A stretch of DNA of 64,000 nt from Globodera rostochiensis (GCA_018350325.1 JAEVLN010000017.1:806001-870000), one strand, 5' to 3'. Positions 1 to 14,160 are shown, counted from the stretch's first letter. Program-made: numbers and translations. Notes: generated by a model from the letters alone, not told the origin.

Positions 1-378
1 TTTTTTTCAAAGTCGATAAAAAAGTGTTTCTAGGGGTATTCGGGGGCGTAGAATCCGAATCTGGCATTTATATAGACCAATTTTGAACTACGGATCCGAA
101 TTCGAACAATTTTTGAAAATGGTTTTTAGCCGAATTTATTTGCTTGTAACTTCCTTCGAAGTGGTTTCTGGGGAATTTTTTTGCAGATTCGTGGTCAGCT
201 CAATGAGAAGAATCGATTAGTATATGAATTGCGCGGTTTTGTTCCATTACCATAAATCGATTTTTGAAAATTTTGAGATTTGTAAAAATGTTCGAATTCG
301 GATCCGTAGTTCAAAATTGGTTTATATAATTCTACGCCCCCGAATACCCCTAGAAACACTTTTTTATCGACTCTGAAA
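1..378. repeat. Fold-back inverted-repeat element
   Basis: The left arm (about 1-118) and right arm (about 288-378) are near-perfect reverse complements. They share a G-rich block with AGGGGTATTCGGGGGCGTAG and a block with CGGATCCGAATTCGAAC. The loop is about 170 bp. This looks like a non-autonomous MITE or fold-back element, but the left boundary may lie outside the window, so no target duplication can be tested. A diverged relative of the arm and its right flank appears at about 961-1290. Confidence 0.8.
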
Positions 379-939
379 AAAAAGAATTTTTAATTTTTTT
401 ACAAAAAAATATATGTCGAAATCATAGATTAGATGATGTCATATGATGAATCTGATGTCATAGTCGTGATCAGCTACCTCAATAACCCCTGAATACACTT
501 AAAGAATTGCATAAAAGCTTCTATTTCCGCTCATAAATGCTTTTTTCTTACTAAAAAGCGAATCGTCCCAAAAAAAGCGAGTCGGGTCAAAAGCGAGTTG
601 GCCAAAAGCGAGTTGGGGTCTTGTCGACTAATACCACGCAAAATCGAATTCCTCAGAGGTAAAAAAGACATAATGAAATAATATTGAAATGAAGCCGAAA
701 TTGACCACCGTCGAATTTTACTGTCAGAATTATCTCAGAAAAGTAAGTAATTGTGGCAGAAGGTGAGAAACTGCAATTTGGGAAATTAATTTCGATTGTT
801 TAAAAATATCCTAAAATTATGTATATGCAGACGCTTAATGGAATACTGCTCTCGATTACGAGTTTCGGTCGATGAAAATTGCGGGTTTTTGGGGAGTTAA
901 TCCCAACTGATCTGATCGGGGCGCCGACATTTCATCGAC

Positions 940-1420
940 TAAGCCAAAATCCGACATTTCATCGTCTTAGGGGTTTAAGAGGCCGTAGAATCCGTATTTG
1001 ACTTTCATTTCGACTAATATCGAACCCGGACCCAAATTTTCCCGAAAATTCACATTTTTTCATAAATCAATTATTGCCACAAAGTTATTCAGAAAGCACG
1101 ATTCGATCATTACTTCTTGCCTTTACGTTGTAATTGGGTTTAGTTGAATGATTTTGACTTTTGTTGAATTTTAAGAATTTTTTCAAAAAAATCACATGTT
1201 GAAATAATAAAAGAGATGAAATGATATGGATGAAATGGCATAATCGTGATCAGCGACCTCGATAACCCCCCGAATGAGGAATTTTGGAGGTTTGTTTAGT
1301 CGATGAATATCGCGTCGATGAAATGTCATCCTGCCGATCTGATCAGCTCTGTCCCGTACAAATTGATCAGTCACAATGTCGTTTATCAGAGTTGGTCCCA
1401 AATCCCAACTGATCTGATTT
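940..1420. repeat. Diverged copy of the 1-500 repeat plus dispersed CTGATCAG repeat
   Basis: Sequence at 961-1010 resembles the fold-back arm at 30-70. Sequence at 1195-1275 resembles 410-490, with a shared GTGATCAGC-ACCTC-ATAACCCC motif. The block at 1337-1415 (CTGATCAG, CAAATTGATCAGTC, TTTATCAG) recurs at about 3545-3635 and 3705-3757. No coding potential is seen across 379-1630. Confidence 0.6.
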
Positions 1421-1633
1421 GGGCCAAAGTTAATTTGTTTTCAAAAGTGCTTTTTGAAATGAAGTGGGAAAAAATTACTTAGTGGAACCCTCGCAAATTC
1501 GGTCCTTACGACAATAACCTCAAGATATTTTTAGAGACTGGGTAAGCAAGTGATTTAGCGGAATTAGTAAAACACAAATTTATCACATTAATTCAAAATA
1601 ATTTCAAGTCGCCTCCGTCCATTCGTCATTTGT

Positions 1634-1649
1634 GGCCCTAAAGAGGGCC
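1634..1649 (-). terminator. Histone mRNA 3' stem-loop of H2B
   Basis: On the minus strand this reads GGCCCTCTTTAGGGCC, a 6-bp stem with a 4-nt loop, flanked by A-rich sequence as in metazoan histone 3' processing signals. It lies 48 nt past the H2B stop codon. The same 16 nt occur after H4 on the other strand. Confidence 0.9.
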
Positions 1650-1696
1650 GTTTGGGTTAGATTTTCTTTTTCTCCGCCGCCATTCACTTCCACACA

Positions 1697-3060
<1,364 letters not shown>

Positions 3061-3099
3061 GCCAGGAAGGAGAAGGAACACCAAAAAACTAACCCAAAC

Positions 3100-3115
3100 G
3101 GCCCTCTTTAGGGCC
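3100..3115 (+). terminator. Histone mRNA 3' stem-loop of H4
   Basis: GGCCCTCTTTAGGGCC, identical to the element after H2B, preceded by AACCCAAAC and followed by ACAATTGAC. It lies 39 nt past the H4 stop. Confidence 0.9.
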
Positions 3116-5089
3116 ACAATTGACAAAAGAACGATGGTGACTCAATCTCATTTCTTCGTGTGAATAAATCATTTCTTAGGTTTTCGGTTTTTGCTGACCA
3201 AACTCGAATCGGGGGGGGGGGGGTTGGGTGACCAGCCCGAGTGCATACATATTACCCATTCAAATTCCAGTTAGACGAAATTTGCATTAATAATTTTTGG
3301 CCAATTGCCAAATCGGCTGCCTACAATCTTTTCATCCCTTTACATTATTCGCAGAAAAGTGAAGGCATTGGCTGTCTTCTCGATTAAAGCAAATTTACTT
3401 TCCATTCTGTAGTCGGCTCGGTTCTTCAGCTTCATCATAAAATACCAAAACCGAGGGATTTAGTTTGGGGCTTCGGTTCAAAAAAAAAATATGCAAAAAC
3501 TGTCCAATTGATTAAATCCTTAGGAAATTGCGGACGTGCTCCACTGATCAGATCAGGTCAAACATTGTCCCGTCATGTCCAAATTGAGTTGATAAGTCTC
3601 ATTGTTGTTTATCAGGGTTGATCCCATATCCCAACAAGCAAAAATATGTATAGATACTCCAATTACAACAAATTTTTCTTTTTTAACAATCCCTTTAAGT
3701 TTTTCTGATCAGCTCTGTCACGTCCAAATTGAATTGGTCAGTCGTTTATCAGGGTTGTTTTTCCTTATTTGTGTACTTCGTTTAATAATTTTGTCAAAAC
3801 GACATCGATTTGCAATGATCGAATTTATGCCATTGAGGGAATGAGCAAAAACGAATATTGCATTTATGCAAAATGGAGGAACAAGCCGGCGGAAGGTTAA
3901 AACCTGCACAGGATTTGCAGGATTGTGTCCGCCCGCAATCCTGCACGTATTGCCATTTTGAAGGATTATGCTGGATTAATCCGGAAAATCCTCTTCTGCA
4001 ATGGAAAAGAATTGTAATTGGAATAATTTGTTAAGGCTTATCGTCCGAATTCGCACATCGGTCAACAAAGGCGCACATTCCGTTTCAAATGCCTGAACAG
4101 GTGGTATTAACATTTTGTTCTGCGCAATGGACGGATTAGACTCAAAAATAATAATAAACCCCGAAGGGCCTGGCCGCTAAGAAAAGCAAGCCTATGAAAT
4201 TTTGTTTTTTTCTCTCCGTTGACCAGTCTGAGGCGAGTTGGGAAGAATTGGATTATTCCATTCATTTTCCAAGCATCGAAATCCGCGGAAATCGCTAGCA
4301 AATCCCACAAATTCCCAAAACGTGTGAAACCCGTGCAATTCCATGCAAATCCCTCACCAAACTCATCAGAGCAAATCCAACAGAAAATCCGACAATTTCA
4401 ATTTGTTTACCCCCCCCCCCCGACGCCTCCCGACGATCAAATGCGCCCATTCACTTCAAATACTCTTTCGTCCGATCGAATATCCCCCGGCGTCCGATCA
4501 CATCGAACACAAAACCTAAGCGCGCAACGAAAATCCAATTCAATTCATTCAATTCCGTGAAAAAAAACATTTAAAATTTGTTATACTTTTTTAATATTTA
4601 TTAGAATTTTGATTTATTTATAGGAGGGCGAGGGCCTTATTATTATAGTCCAGTCTCGGCTGCTGTTTCGTTAATACATTATGATTAATTTTGTTTAAAA
4701 TTCGCCAAAAATGAAAATAATTGAATAGCCCAAAATTTGCTTATTGATTTTCTAACCTCCAAAAGCCCTAAATCTTTGATTTTTACAATTCTGTCACCGA
4801 ATAATGCCTCGGGGGATTTCCAGCAGATGAATTTCCAACCTCATTCCCCGGGGCGACGATCCCCGCAATTACACGCCGAAAAGTGCGCCCCTCCGCGCGT
4901 TTTTTGGAGCGGACGATCAAAGCGCGAAAAGAGAGGGAGGGATTGAGCAAATCCGAAAACCCAAAGCACAATTCCCCCAAAAATTTGGAGAACATTTAAT
5001 GTTTTATGTTTTTCATTTCAAATAATTTTAATTTAATAAAAATATTTAACATTTAAGTTGGCAGATTTAGGTAATTTAAAAGAATTCAA
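3116..5089. other. Intergenic region, no gene recognised
   Basis: AT-rich sequence with a poly-G run near 3210-3222 and two copies of the dispersed CTGATCAG/TTTATCAG repeat (3545-3635 and 3705-3757). There is a short imperfect inverted repeat around AGGATTTGCAGGATTGTG and GCAATCCTGCACG (3909-3946) and a poly-C run near 4410-4420. The open frames here have no family features. Confidence 0.5.
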
Positions 5090-8000
5090 ATGGAACCCAA
5101 AAACAATTTGAGCAGAACAACCATTTTCATTTTCTTCACATCTTTTCTCAGCGTTCAAGGTTAAATATTAATTATCTTTCAATTAATTAAGGGGTATAAT
5201 TCAAATAATAAATTTTGGAATAATCTCAAAGCTCTGAACTGCTACATCTGTGCCGAGGCCGGGCTGGAGGAGTTCGGCGAATGCAAAACGTCCTTTCCGT
5301 TCAGCTGCGATGGGTACGCCAAACGCTTTGCGAACGACGAAAAAATACTTTGTCGGACAACGCGACACAAAACGGCAAACGGTGAATTAATTTGAATGTT
5401 TTGTGATTTTTAATTTAAATGTTTAATATTTAATTTGATTAACCCCCCAGGCACTTTTACGGTGGTGAAGGAATGCATCGCGGACAGTGCCCACCACGCG
5501 ACTTTCCCGCGCAAACCCTACGAATTGGCGGAGGAATGCGACGTGCTCGAGCTGAATGGCGTCCAAGTGGCCTATTGCCTTTGTCGAGGCCCAAATTTGT
5601 GCAACGGAGCGCCAATTGTTGGCCAATTCAGCGCATTTGAAGAGGCAAAAATTACTCAAAAAATCAATTTGCAATTTAATTGCTGAAAATTATCGATAAA
5701 AAATAGGCTCAATTCCAATTCTTCAGAAGTACCCCGAACTGTTCGAGCCCGAGCCAACCGTCGTTGCCTCCGACCGGTTGTACTCCCAACAGCAGCAGCA
5801 GCCGTCGCGCGAACTTTCCCAATCAGCGGGAGACGGAGACGGCGGCGAAGAGTTGGGCGAGGAGCCCAGCCTCCGACCACCTGAGCACCGGACAAGCGGA
5901 GAGGGGGCGGCGGCCGAGTCCACGGACTTTGTGATTGTTTCATTTCTTTATAAAACGCATTTTGGAATTCTTTTCTTTCCCGGAAGCCCCTCCGGCATTT
6001 TTAGCCCATCCCAAACCAACCCCGGCGGGCAGGGCAAGATTTTGGGTGTTTTTATGGGCCTTTCGAATTAGGCAACACCCGTCACTTGAACGAATTTCAC
6101 ATTAAATTGCCATTTCACAGCAAATGAGCACATTCCATGGGCCAATTGTTGACGGCAATGTCCGTTTTACCGTCCCGCCCCAATTCGGAAGTACCGCTGC
6201 GCAAATTCCAACGACGGAAGAGAACAATCCGTTTGTGGCACCGCCAACGCCGCCGGACGCCAATGGAAATGGGCACGGAATGCCGGAATTTATTGGCACC
6301 GGAATTGAAAATGGTTAAAATGTTTATATAAATGTTTTTGATTAAGTCCAATATAAAAGCATTTTATAGGCAATGTCGGCTCATTCGTCACAATTCCATT
6401 GCCAACTTCAACTGATAGTGAGGAAAGGAAGTTTACAGCCTCGAACGAAATGAAAAGCTCCCCTCCGGGGACTGGAAGCCGAATGGGCACATTGCCAGGC
6501 AATTTCAAAAACAATAAATAATAAATTGAATTGAATTGTTTAAATTCCAAAAACCTTTTTTGTTTAAATTTAAAAAATTATTTTAATCCAATTTCTTATT
6601 TCGCAAAGATTTGCTATGCTTTCAATGCGGAGAATCGAATTTGCCAAATGACGGCGACAATTGCCCAACTCAAATTGTTGTCAATTGTCCCGACCTGTCA
6701 AAAACTGTGCCTGCCATTGGACGACCGTTGTGCGTTTCACGGCAAATTGTGGACACAAAAAGTGCGCAGTTCCATCAAATTAAAATAAAAAATCTTTTTT
6801 TTTTTTTGTTTCAAAATTAAAAATTGCCGTCTTTCATCTTTTCAGACAACCGTTTTGGTGTTGAAAAAATGTGTGCGACGGAACGTGCCATTCTCAACGA
6901 ATTCGGCACGCGGGCGGTGCCGTTGCTGAACGGGCTGATCAACGGGGAGGTCAGCTGTGTTCAGCAACGGAAGGCGGCAGGGGACGGCGAAAGAAATGGC
7001 GACGACGGCACAGTCCATCAGAACCTTTGCCTATGCTCAACGGCACAATGCAATGGGCCGAGTGTGGGGGAACAGGTAATGGAACAAAATGAATTAAATA
7101 TTGATTTAACAAATTAAACAATATTTAATTATTTTATTTTATTTGTTCAGATGCACATTGCCAACCACCAAAACGGTTCTTCACCGACGCTGACAATGCG
7201 TCCGGTTGCTTCGACGACGCCCGCCGATACGCAAACAACAAAATTAATGGTCGAAGAACAGTTTTTGTCGACCACAGCGAACGAACCGTTAAATTGTGCC
7301 GTTTGTTTGGACGTGGAATTGCGGTGCAATTAAAGTTAATTAACGATCAATTAACGGCAATATTTTAGCAATTCCGAGTCGGACTGTCGAAGTGCGCATT
7401 CCCAAAACTGTGCACATCAAATGCGGGCAGAGAAAGCGTTTTGTTTGACCCGACAGACGCAGAACGGAAAAGGTCGCCTAAGGGGACGATTCTTCTTTTG
7501 TATTTAATTACCTAATTAAAAATATATTTAATTTGGTAAATATTTTTATTCTTTTTGCAGATGCGTTCATTGTGGAAAAGAGTTGCGTGACAAAGCGCCA
7601 ATTCTATCAGCAATTTCCAGAAGAATTGCAAAAACACGGCATCGACGACGTTCCCCTCGGCTGTGACGCCACTTACGACGGTGAAAAACAATGAAATTAA
7701 TTAAAAGTAATTAAACTAATTATTTTGAAGGTTTTGTTAATTATTGCTTATGTGCGGGACAAATGTGCAACAGAAACTCCCTAAGCCAACAGGCGGCCGA
7801 AAGCAGTGAAAGGTGCTTTAAAGCTAATAAATCTTTTTATTAATTAATTAATTAATTTTAATTTACAGAAATGGCAACAAAACGCGATTATTAAATAGTG
7901 GTGAAAAACATTGGGCAAAAAGTGAGGAAAACAAGCCATTCTCAGTGCCACCGCCGGCAGCTGTGGCACCAAAAATGCCAACAGAAACATTAAAAGGTTG

Positions 8001-8704
8001 ACGAGAGGAAATTGGCAAAGTTTCGCTCTTCGCAATTCCAACCAAATTAATTTAAAGCGATTTTAAAAGTTTATAAAATATTTCCAAAAAATCATTAAGA
8101 TTTAATGCCGAAAATAAATATGCAACCAGCAAAGTCTTCGGCAGAATCGGTCGGGAAACAGAAGGAACGAAGGTAACTTTTGTGAGTGAAGAAAATGGGA
8201 GACAAATAATAAAATTAATTTTTTATAAATAATTCTTATTATTTAATATAAAAAGCGTATTAATTTTATTGTTGTCCCTGTGACTGATACCGGTTAAGCT
8301 AACTTTATGTCAATTTTGGATCATTTATTTGCTTCAAATTGATAGAATAAATCGGGCCGAGGGCTGAGGCAATGCTTAAATTCATTAAAATTTATATTAG
8401 CAATTAACAGCTCATTACCATATTCAAATTTAGCAGGGAAAATGCCTTTGCCGACGATCCTTCGGGCCCCAATTGGCCAACTTCGGGCCCCAATTGGCCA
8501 ACTTCGGCCGTGCCGATCCCTCCGGCCCCAACCGACCTTTCGACGCCGACTCTGACACGGGATCGACTGCAAAAATGGAAGCAGAACAGCGACAGGGCCA
8601 AAAAGCCGTCCAAAGTTGACAACGACCAGTCACACGCATTTGGCAAGGAAATGCGAATTGTACACGTACTGCTTGGACTTGTTGTGTCTGTTGCGCTGCT
8701 TTAA
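5090..8704 (+). CDS. Secreted, GPI-type protein with three Ly6/three-finger domains
   Basis: Predicted surface protein of 756 residues. Exons: 5090-5159, 5232-5381, 5451-5644, 5727-5930, 6121-6313, 6370-6498, 6609-6761, 6846-7075, 7151-7323, 7369-7472, 7561-7680, 7731-7812, 7869-7996, 8100-8172, 8437-8704; every junction keeps frame. An N-terminal signal peptide (TIFIFFTSFLSVQA) is followed by LNCYICAEA. Three cysteine-rich modules each close with the Ly6-type LC/CN motif: YCLCRGPNLCNG, NLCLCSTAQCNG and YCLCAGQMCN. Low-complexity linkers (polyQ near residue 160; a duplicated SGPNWPT) separate them. The tail is hydrophobic (VHVLLGLVVSVALL), typical of GPI attachment. Introns at 5645 and 6499 use GC donors. 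The end of exon 4 could instead be 5936. It could be two or more genes, but continuous phase and single signal/anchor ends argue for one. Confidence 0.78.
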
Positions 8705-9686
8705 GTCCTCAAAAGAATTTTATTGAAAAATATCTTTGATTAATTATTTTTAATTTTTGTTCGTGTTTAAAATTATATTTAATGCAATTTTAAGTGATTT
8801 AATAACAAAGATAGCTTTTGTATCCAGCACTCAGCTCATATTTTTTCCTCTTAAAATCCTATTAAATATTTTGTTAATGAATTTCTTACGGGGTTCGTGA
8901 TCATTTGGAAATAGCCCACAAATGACGCTGTTGCATCGCAAATGTTAATAAAATGAAACAAAAAAGTCGGCGCCCCGTACGAATATTTTCGGCTAACTAA
9001 ATTAAAATAAAAATTATTATTAAAATGATAAATTTTGTTAAATGCGAATTGTCCAATTACGGGAATTAAATGCCTTCTAAATTTTGGGGGTGTACCAAAA
9101 TCCAAGGATTTCAATGCTTAAAATGACACAAGATACAGGCCTGAAGAGAGAGACACAGTCAAACGAAACGCCTTAGGCGAGCTGGGAGTTAGGCCTTGCA
9201 AACTGCTAAACCCAAAACTAAGAGTCCATGGATTAAAAAAAACCTGACTTTTTTGTGTTTTTCTGTAATGATTTTGGGGTCTGGCGATTTCCCGACCGGC
9301 TCAGTCGGGATTCGGTCTAGCTCTTTAGTTTTAAACCTTTTTAAAAGAGTTGTTTTTTATTTATGACTTATTTCGGTCTTTGGTTCTTTCAGTCAAATCG
9401 GATGGAGTTTCGCTTTATTTTACAACAAATAAAAAAATGTTCAAAAAAGCAAAATTGAAGAAAAAAAGAATTGAATTTATCAAGCTTTATCTATCCAAGC
9501 TTCATATTGTCGGCGGCATAATGACTGATTACTTTCCAAATTTACTCAGAATAACCATCGTCAAGAAACAGCATTTCTTTAAAGTTTAAGTGCAAACATT
9601 CGCCGAGTTTGGCTCTGAATTCGCTTGCCAACATTGTCATTAATTTCTTGGGGTGTAATTTAAATTATTTGCGCAATTAATTTGTT
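8705..9686. other. Intergenic region, no gene recognised
   Basis: AT-rich 3' flanks of the convergent genes on either side. A short palindromic stretch (GACCGGCTCAGTCGGGATTCGGTC) lies near 9293-9317. No supported gene. Confidence 0.4.
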
Positions 9687-10354
9687 TTAAATTACCCATT
9701 TGGCCCCTTTAGAAACTTCAATTTGCATTGTGTCGCCTTGGCACTTTTCCAATTGGTCCATGTTGCCAATGTTCATCGACTCAATTTGACTTGTCGATGA
9801 AATTGCCGTTGCAAAAATAACCATTTTTTTGTTGGCATTTTGGTCTTCCAATTGTTGGCATTTTATTATTACCGTGAAATAATATTCCGCTGGACTTTGG
9901 CCAAGAGAAATTGGCAAATTCATTCCTTCGGAAACGTCCAAAACCATCGCTTTCACTTTGTTAGCTTCGGTTGAACGAAGTGCAAACTTTTTAATAAATT
10001 CAAAATTTGAGTTTGGTGGTCCGTTGGTGTCCGATTCATTGTTCTCAACAAACTTAAATGTTTTTAATATTTAAAATAAATAACTAATTTTACCTTGAAA
10101 ATGCGTACTGTCAGTTTTTGTTCAAAACAATATTCTAACAATGAAAAAGGAATGTCAAAAATTGCCTTTTCTTCATTAGCCTTTTGCAGTGCCGTGCCAA
10201 TATCAATTCGGGTAAATTCATCGAGGGGGCAATGCAATTGGATTTTGTATCGAAAATTTGCGGGTTTGACAAAAAGTTCGATAAATTCGCCGTAGGGGAA
10301 AGCATTAAAAATTAGGACGAATAAAAAACAGTTAAATTGAAGCGAATTATTCAT
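9687..10354 (-). CDS. Secreted protein of unknown family, 208 residues
   Basis: Two exons on the minus strand, 10354-10094 and 10052-9687, join in phase 0 through a 41-bp GT-AG intron. The N-terminus has a clear signal peptide (CFLFVLIFNAFPYG). The rest is soluble and mixed in character, with an acidic/polar loop (ENNESDTNGPPNSNFEF) and few cysteines. I do not recognise a family. Segments such as AEYYFTVIIKCQQLEDQN look like beta-strand-rich secreted domains, but that is only an impression. It lies alone between the three-finger gene and the protease. In a plant-parasitic nematode such orphans are effector candidates; that is inference. Confidence 0.65.
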
Positions 10355-11173
10355 TCTTACTCAAATGTATTGCTTGGAGAATTTAATAATTATGTAAAAT
10401 AATTCTATTAAGTAATAGGAAATAAATATTGATTATGATTAATTGATTATTGGCAAGAGGCAATTCATGTCCCAACAAAATATTCGTGTATATTATATAA
10501 TAAATAGAGAGCGGAGTGAAATATTGACCCCCAAAATGACCAAAAAACCCCAAAATATTGACCAAAAACCCCAAAAAGTGCTAAAATTTTGATTAAAAAT
10601 GTGCAAAAACTGACAAAATCCAGCCAATTTTTTAAAATTTATTTTTTTATAAACCGACAAATTAAAAGATTTGAAAATTTCGATCTTTGGGCGGGGGGGG
10701 GGTGGATTTTTGGTCCAAGAAAAAGTATTTTTTAGTGGTGCATTTTTGGTTTGAATTTTTTTTAAGGGACAAATTTGTCGTTTTTATTGCATTTTTCTTA
10801 AAATTTTTTGGGAAAAGTGCCTGAAATATTGATTTATTATGAAAAATGGCGAAATAACCGGGCCCCAAACGTTGGACCCCTAAAAATAACTTTTTCTTGA
10901 CCAAAAATGCATCCCAAAAGGTCGATAATTTCCGAAAACTTTTAATTTTACGGCAACATTTTATTCCTTTAATTTAATTCAATAATTTTTTTTTCTAAAA
11001 GAACCAATGCGAATGATTGTGGCCAACAAATTAATGCAATGGACAAATCCTTAAATCGATTTTTGATTTTTAACATACAATTCCAACTTAATTAATGCAA
11101 TTTAAACTCGTAAAATTAAATATGCGAAAAATTCGATGACTTTTATGGGCAATTCTTCAGCGATTCACAATCA
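10355..11173. repeat. Intergenic region with a dispersed AATATTGACC repeat
   Basis: The stretch 10520-10920 carries repeated AATATTGACC and ACCCCAAAA motifs, a G run at 10692-10700 and GGGCCCCAAACGTTGGACCCC. A homologous stretch occurs at about 16775-17030, and a weaker one at 45480-45610. It is probably an old transposon remnant. No gene. Confidence 0.5.
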
Positions 11174-12704
11174 TTACAGACATTGAATTTCGCCTTCCGT
11201 TTTTGTTGTCATCCAATCGCAGTAAAGGGAAACCATCGAAAAGAAACCTAATTAAAGTTTAAATATAATTTAGACAAATTAAGAATAATTAATCCCTGTC
11301 GCACCGTTTGATTCGCATACGAAGTTGCCACGACTGGTGATCCCGATCTGTTCCCAATGATCTCCGTCCTCACTTTTTGTTAATAGGGGACCGCCACTAT
11401 CGCCCTAAAAATAAAAATGTATATATAAACATAATATTACCTATAAGAAATCTATTACAAAGCAAACATTGGCACCGTCTGCGCCAAATGCGCAAATTTC
11501 CGATTCCAATTTGCCATCACAACGCTCTTCCTCTTTCGGCCAAATGGTCACATTGGCCCCGTGCAAAGTGGTCGGGGAACTCCAGTCTAATTAATAACAT
11601 TATTATTATTTTTATTATTATTATTCAACAATTTAATTCACCGGTTATGCGTCCCCATCCCGCAATGAAAGCTTGGTCATCCTTCGTGAAGTTTGATCTT
11701 CGAGACAATGAAACCGCTTGAGTTGAGTTATCAGTTAAGTCGAGCGAACTGTTCAGCTGAACAAATCGAAAATTTGTTTTAACGAAGGACGCTTAAAAGC
11801 TTTTTAAACTTTTGTTCCTTTGGGCATTTCAACTTCAAAGTGCTGGTTAAGTGGTGTCTCTAATTGTCGAGATTCTCGAAAAGCATTTTGTTTTGTGCTA
11901 GAGGCCATGCTCTAATTTTTAATCACCTTCACAATTGCAATGTCCTGGCCGAACACCGTCTCCGAGTAGACGTCTGCCTTGGCCACCTTCACCTGCTGTC
12001 CGATGCCATTGTCCAATTTTGCGTCCACAGAGCCCACCAAAATGGTGTAATTTTCCACGGGCTCTTTCAAAAAACAGTGACCGGCCGACAAAATGTGATC
12101 TTTGCCGATGATCGACGCTGTGCACAGTTTACGACCGTTTTGCCACACGGAGGCCATAAACGGAAATTGGGAGATGCTCGTCAGTGGCTTCCCGTGCCGA
12201 ATCTGATCGTTTTGAATGACCGGTTTAGTTTAAATGCCCAACTGGAGAGCGAAATCATAAATAAATACAGGTAAAAAGAAAACATAAAAAAACAGTATAA
12301 TAGATAAAAACTGTCACTCCATATAATTTTAGATTAAAATTATCACTTAAAATGATTTAATGTTAAAAACTGAAAGGCGGTTTAGCTCTTTATGCGCACA
12401 AATCCCTTAATTTTTTCGAATTAGAATGATAAGTCGAAGGCATGTTCAAATGCAAGTTGCATAAATAACTTCTGCTGGGACATTCCCATGCCAAATTACA
12501 GACAATTTCAAAATGCTTTTGGGGGCTTTTATCACGGCACTAATTGTGCCAAATTCTTATCGATTACTGTCCCTGCCCTGGCACCTTATTTTCGTCCACC
12601 GTCTGCAGTTGCTCGTCCGTACTTTTTGATGCCGCGTCGGATTGTTGCTGCGCAAAAATCACTGACAAAAATACACACAGAAAACGACGGGCAAAAGGAA
12701 GCAT
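11174..12704 (-). CDS. Chymotrypsin-family (S1A) serine protease, secreted
   Basis: Seven exons on the minus strand (12704-12585, 12202-11927, 11857-11810, 11756-11642, 11586-11459, 11404-11305, 11247-11174) encode 286 residues. A signal peptide (FLCVFLSVIFA) is followed by a propeptide. Cleavage after NK would expose IRHG, equivalent to the trypsin IVGG. The triad is complete: His in SAGHC, Asp in GQDIAIVK, Ser in GDSGGPL. The C-terminus has YCDWMTT. Counting back from the catalytic serine, the specificity-pocket position (trypsin D189) is Asn in GANVCFGDSGG, so cleavage after Lys/Arg is not assured. Exon 3 start relies on a TTAGAG acceptor. Likely digestive or secreted; function inferred from family. 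Confidence 0.88.
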
Positions 12705-13767
12705 TTTTTGATATAAGCTGCTAAGGCAACGGGTTGGGTTGGTTCTGTTGCGATTCTCAGAGGGGGGGACCCATTTTATACAAAGTTTTGGATTGGATAC
12801 AAATCCGTTTAATGTTTAATGATAACTGGGGGGGGGGCAGAACCCGTTGCAGCAAAAGAGGACGGACAAATGGGCGAGAGGGGTCCCTTGCGCAACTCAA
12901 AGCGGATCTTCCTTTCTGTCGCTGTTGATCTTTGATTTGATTTGACCACGGGAAAGGCTGACGAAAGAAAAGCCCCGAGGGAATTTGAGCGAGACCATTA
13001 AATTAAAATGAAATCGATATTCCAATAATTATTCTGAAAATAATTAGGGTTAATTAAACCCTGCGCAAATTCCTTGAGGCTTCCTCAACTCGTGAAGTTC
13101 AGACTTTATTTTAAATAATGCAAGGATTAAGAAGTTTCCAAGCTTTAACTAAAGGCAAGATTCTCGCTCAAATGAGAGGTCCTCAAGTCAGGGCTTTAGC
13201 TCATATTACTTCCTATTCTTCATGGTTCCTTTAAATTTAATTTTTCTTTACTGACACATTTCCTGTCGGATTGGGAATGAATCAAACCGGGGCATAAGTT
13301 AAACCGTCGAACAGCACGAGGTAAGATAAGGCTACCACTCTGGCAGATCCATACAACGCTAGGACTTTTATCCAATGTCAGGATACAGTATTTTGTTTAT
13401 CTACCGTAACCAGCGCTACTATTTTGTGTCCTTCCGACCTCCGCCTCAATTAGCATATCTGAAACTGACTCTCTTAACTATGTAGTGTTCGGCAAATGGG
13501 CTTTTTCGGTATCGGTAAAACACCGATATGAAAAAATCCCTAAATTTCTTCGATCGATATACCAAAACGGTAATACCGAAAAAATACCGCGATAATACCG
13601 TACCGTGCCGAACACAGCTGTTAACGTCCTCTCCCTGTACGGTCACGTTATCAACACAACTATGCCCCAGCCGTCCTTTGCGTTTTTTGTTTACACGGAT
13701 CTTATTATAACAAATTAAACCATTCGAAAGCTCTTAATTAAGAAGTGATCGTTTAACTCTCTCTGCA
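12705..13767. other. Intergenic region with a palindromic repeat
   Basis: Poly-G runs occur at 12763-12770 and 12830-12838. A palindrome-rich block at about 13486-13616 begins GTGTTCGGCA and ends TGCCGAACAC. It is full of CGGTA and TACCG motifs, like the inner part of the hAT-type elements at 35987 and 50073. No gene recognised. Confidence 0.5.
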
Positions 13768-13996
13768 AGGGCGGAGCCAGGAATTTTTTTCGGGGAGGGG
13801 GGGGGGGGTCCAAAAGTCGATTCTTAGGGGTGTATTTTTTGAAAAATCAAAAAGATTCGATTCTTAAGGGTGTATTTTGGTCCAAACATTACAAAATTTT
13901 GAAAAATAAAAGGGTCCCCCCTTTGGTTTTTTTCTCTCAAAAAAAATTTCGGGGGGAGGGCCCGGGCCCCACGGCCCCCCTGGCTCTGCCCAGTGT
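13768..13996. mobile_element. hAT-type MITE with 8-bp target duplication
   Basis: The termini are inverted (GGGCGGAGCCAGG on the left, CCTGGCTCTGCCC on the right). Identical CTCTCTGC octamers flank the element at 13760-13767 and 13997-14004. The interior has poly-G tracts and two copies of an AAAAGATTCGATTCTTA-like block. An 8-bp duplication is typical of hAT transposons. It has no coding capacity. Confidence 0.8.
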
Positions 13997-14160
13997 CTCT
14001 CTGCACGTATAAATCTATCTAAGTATTTTTGTTCGGCTAATATGACGTCATTATGTTCGTTATCCAAAATCACTTTTCCGGCAATTACATATTTATATTT
14101 TCTGTTGGTGTTTTACACCCAGCATAATTTACAAAGGTTAGGGAGGAATGCATTTGGTGT

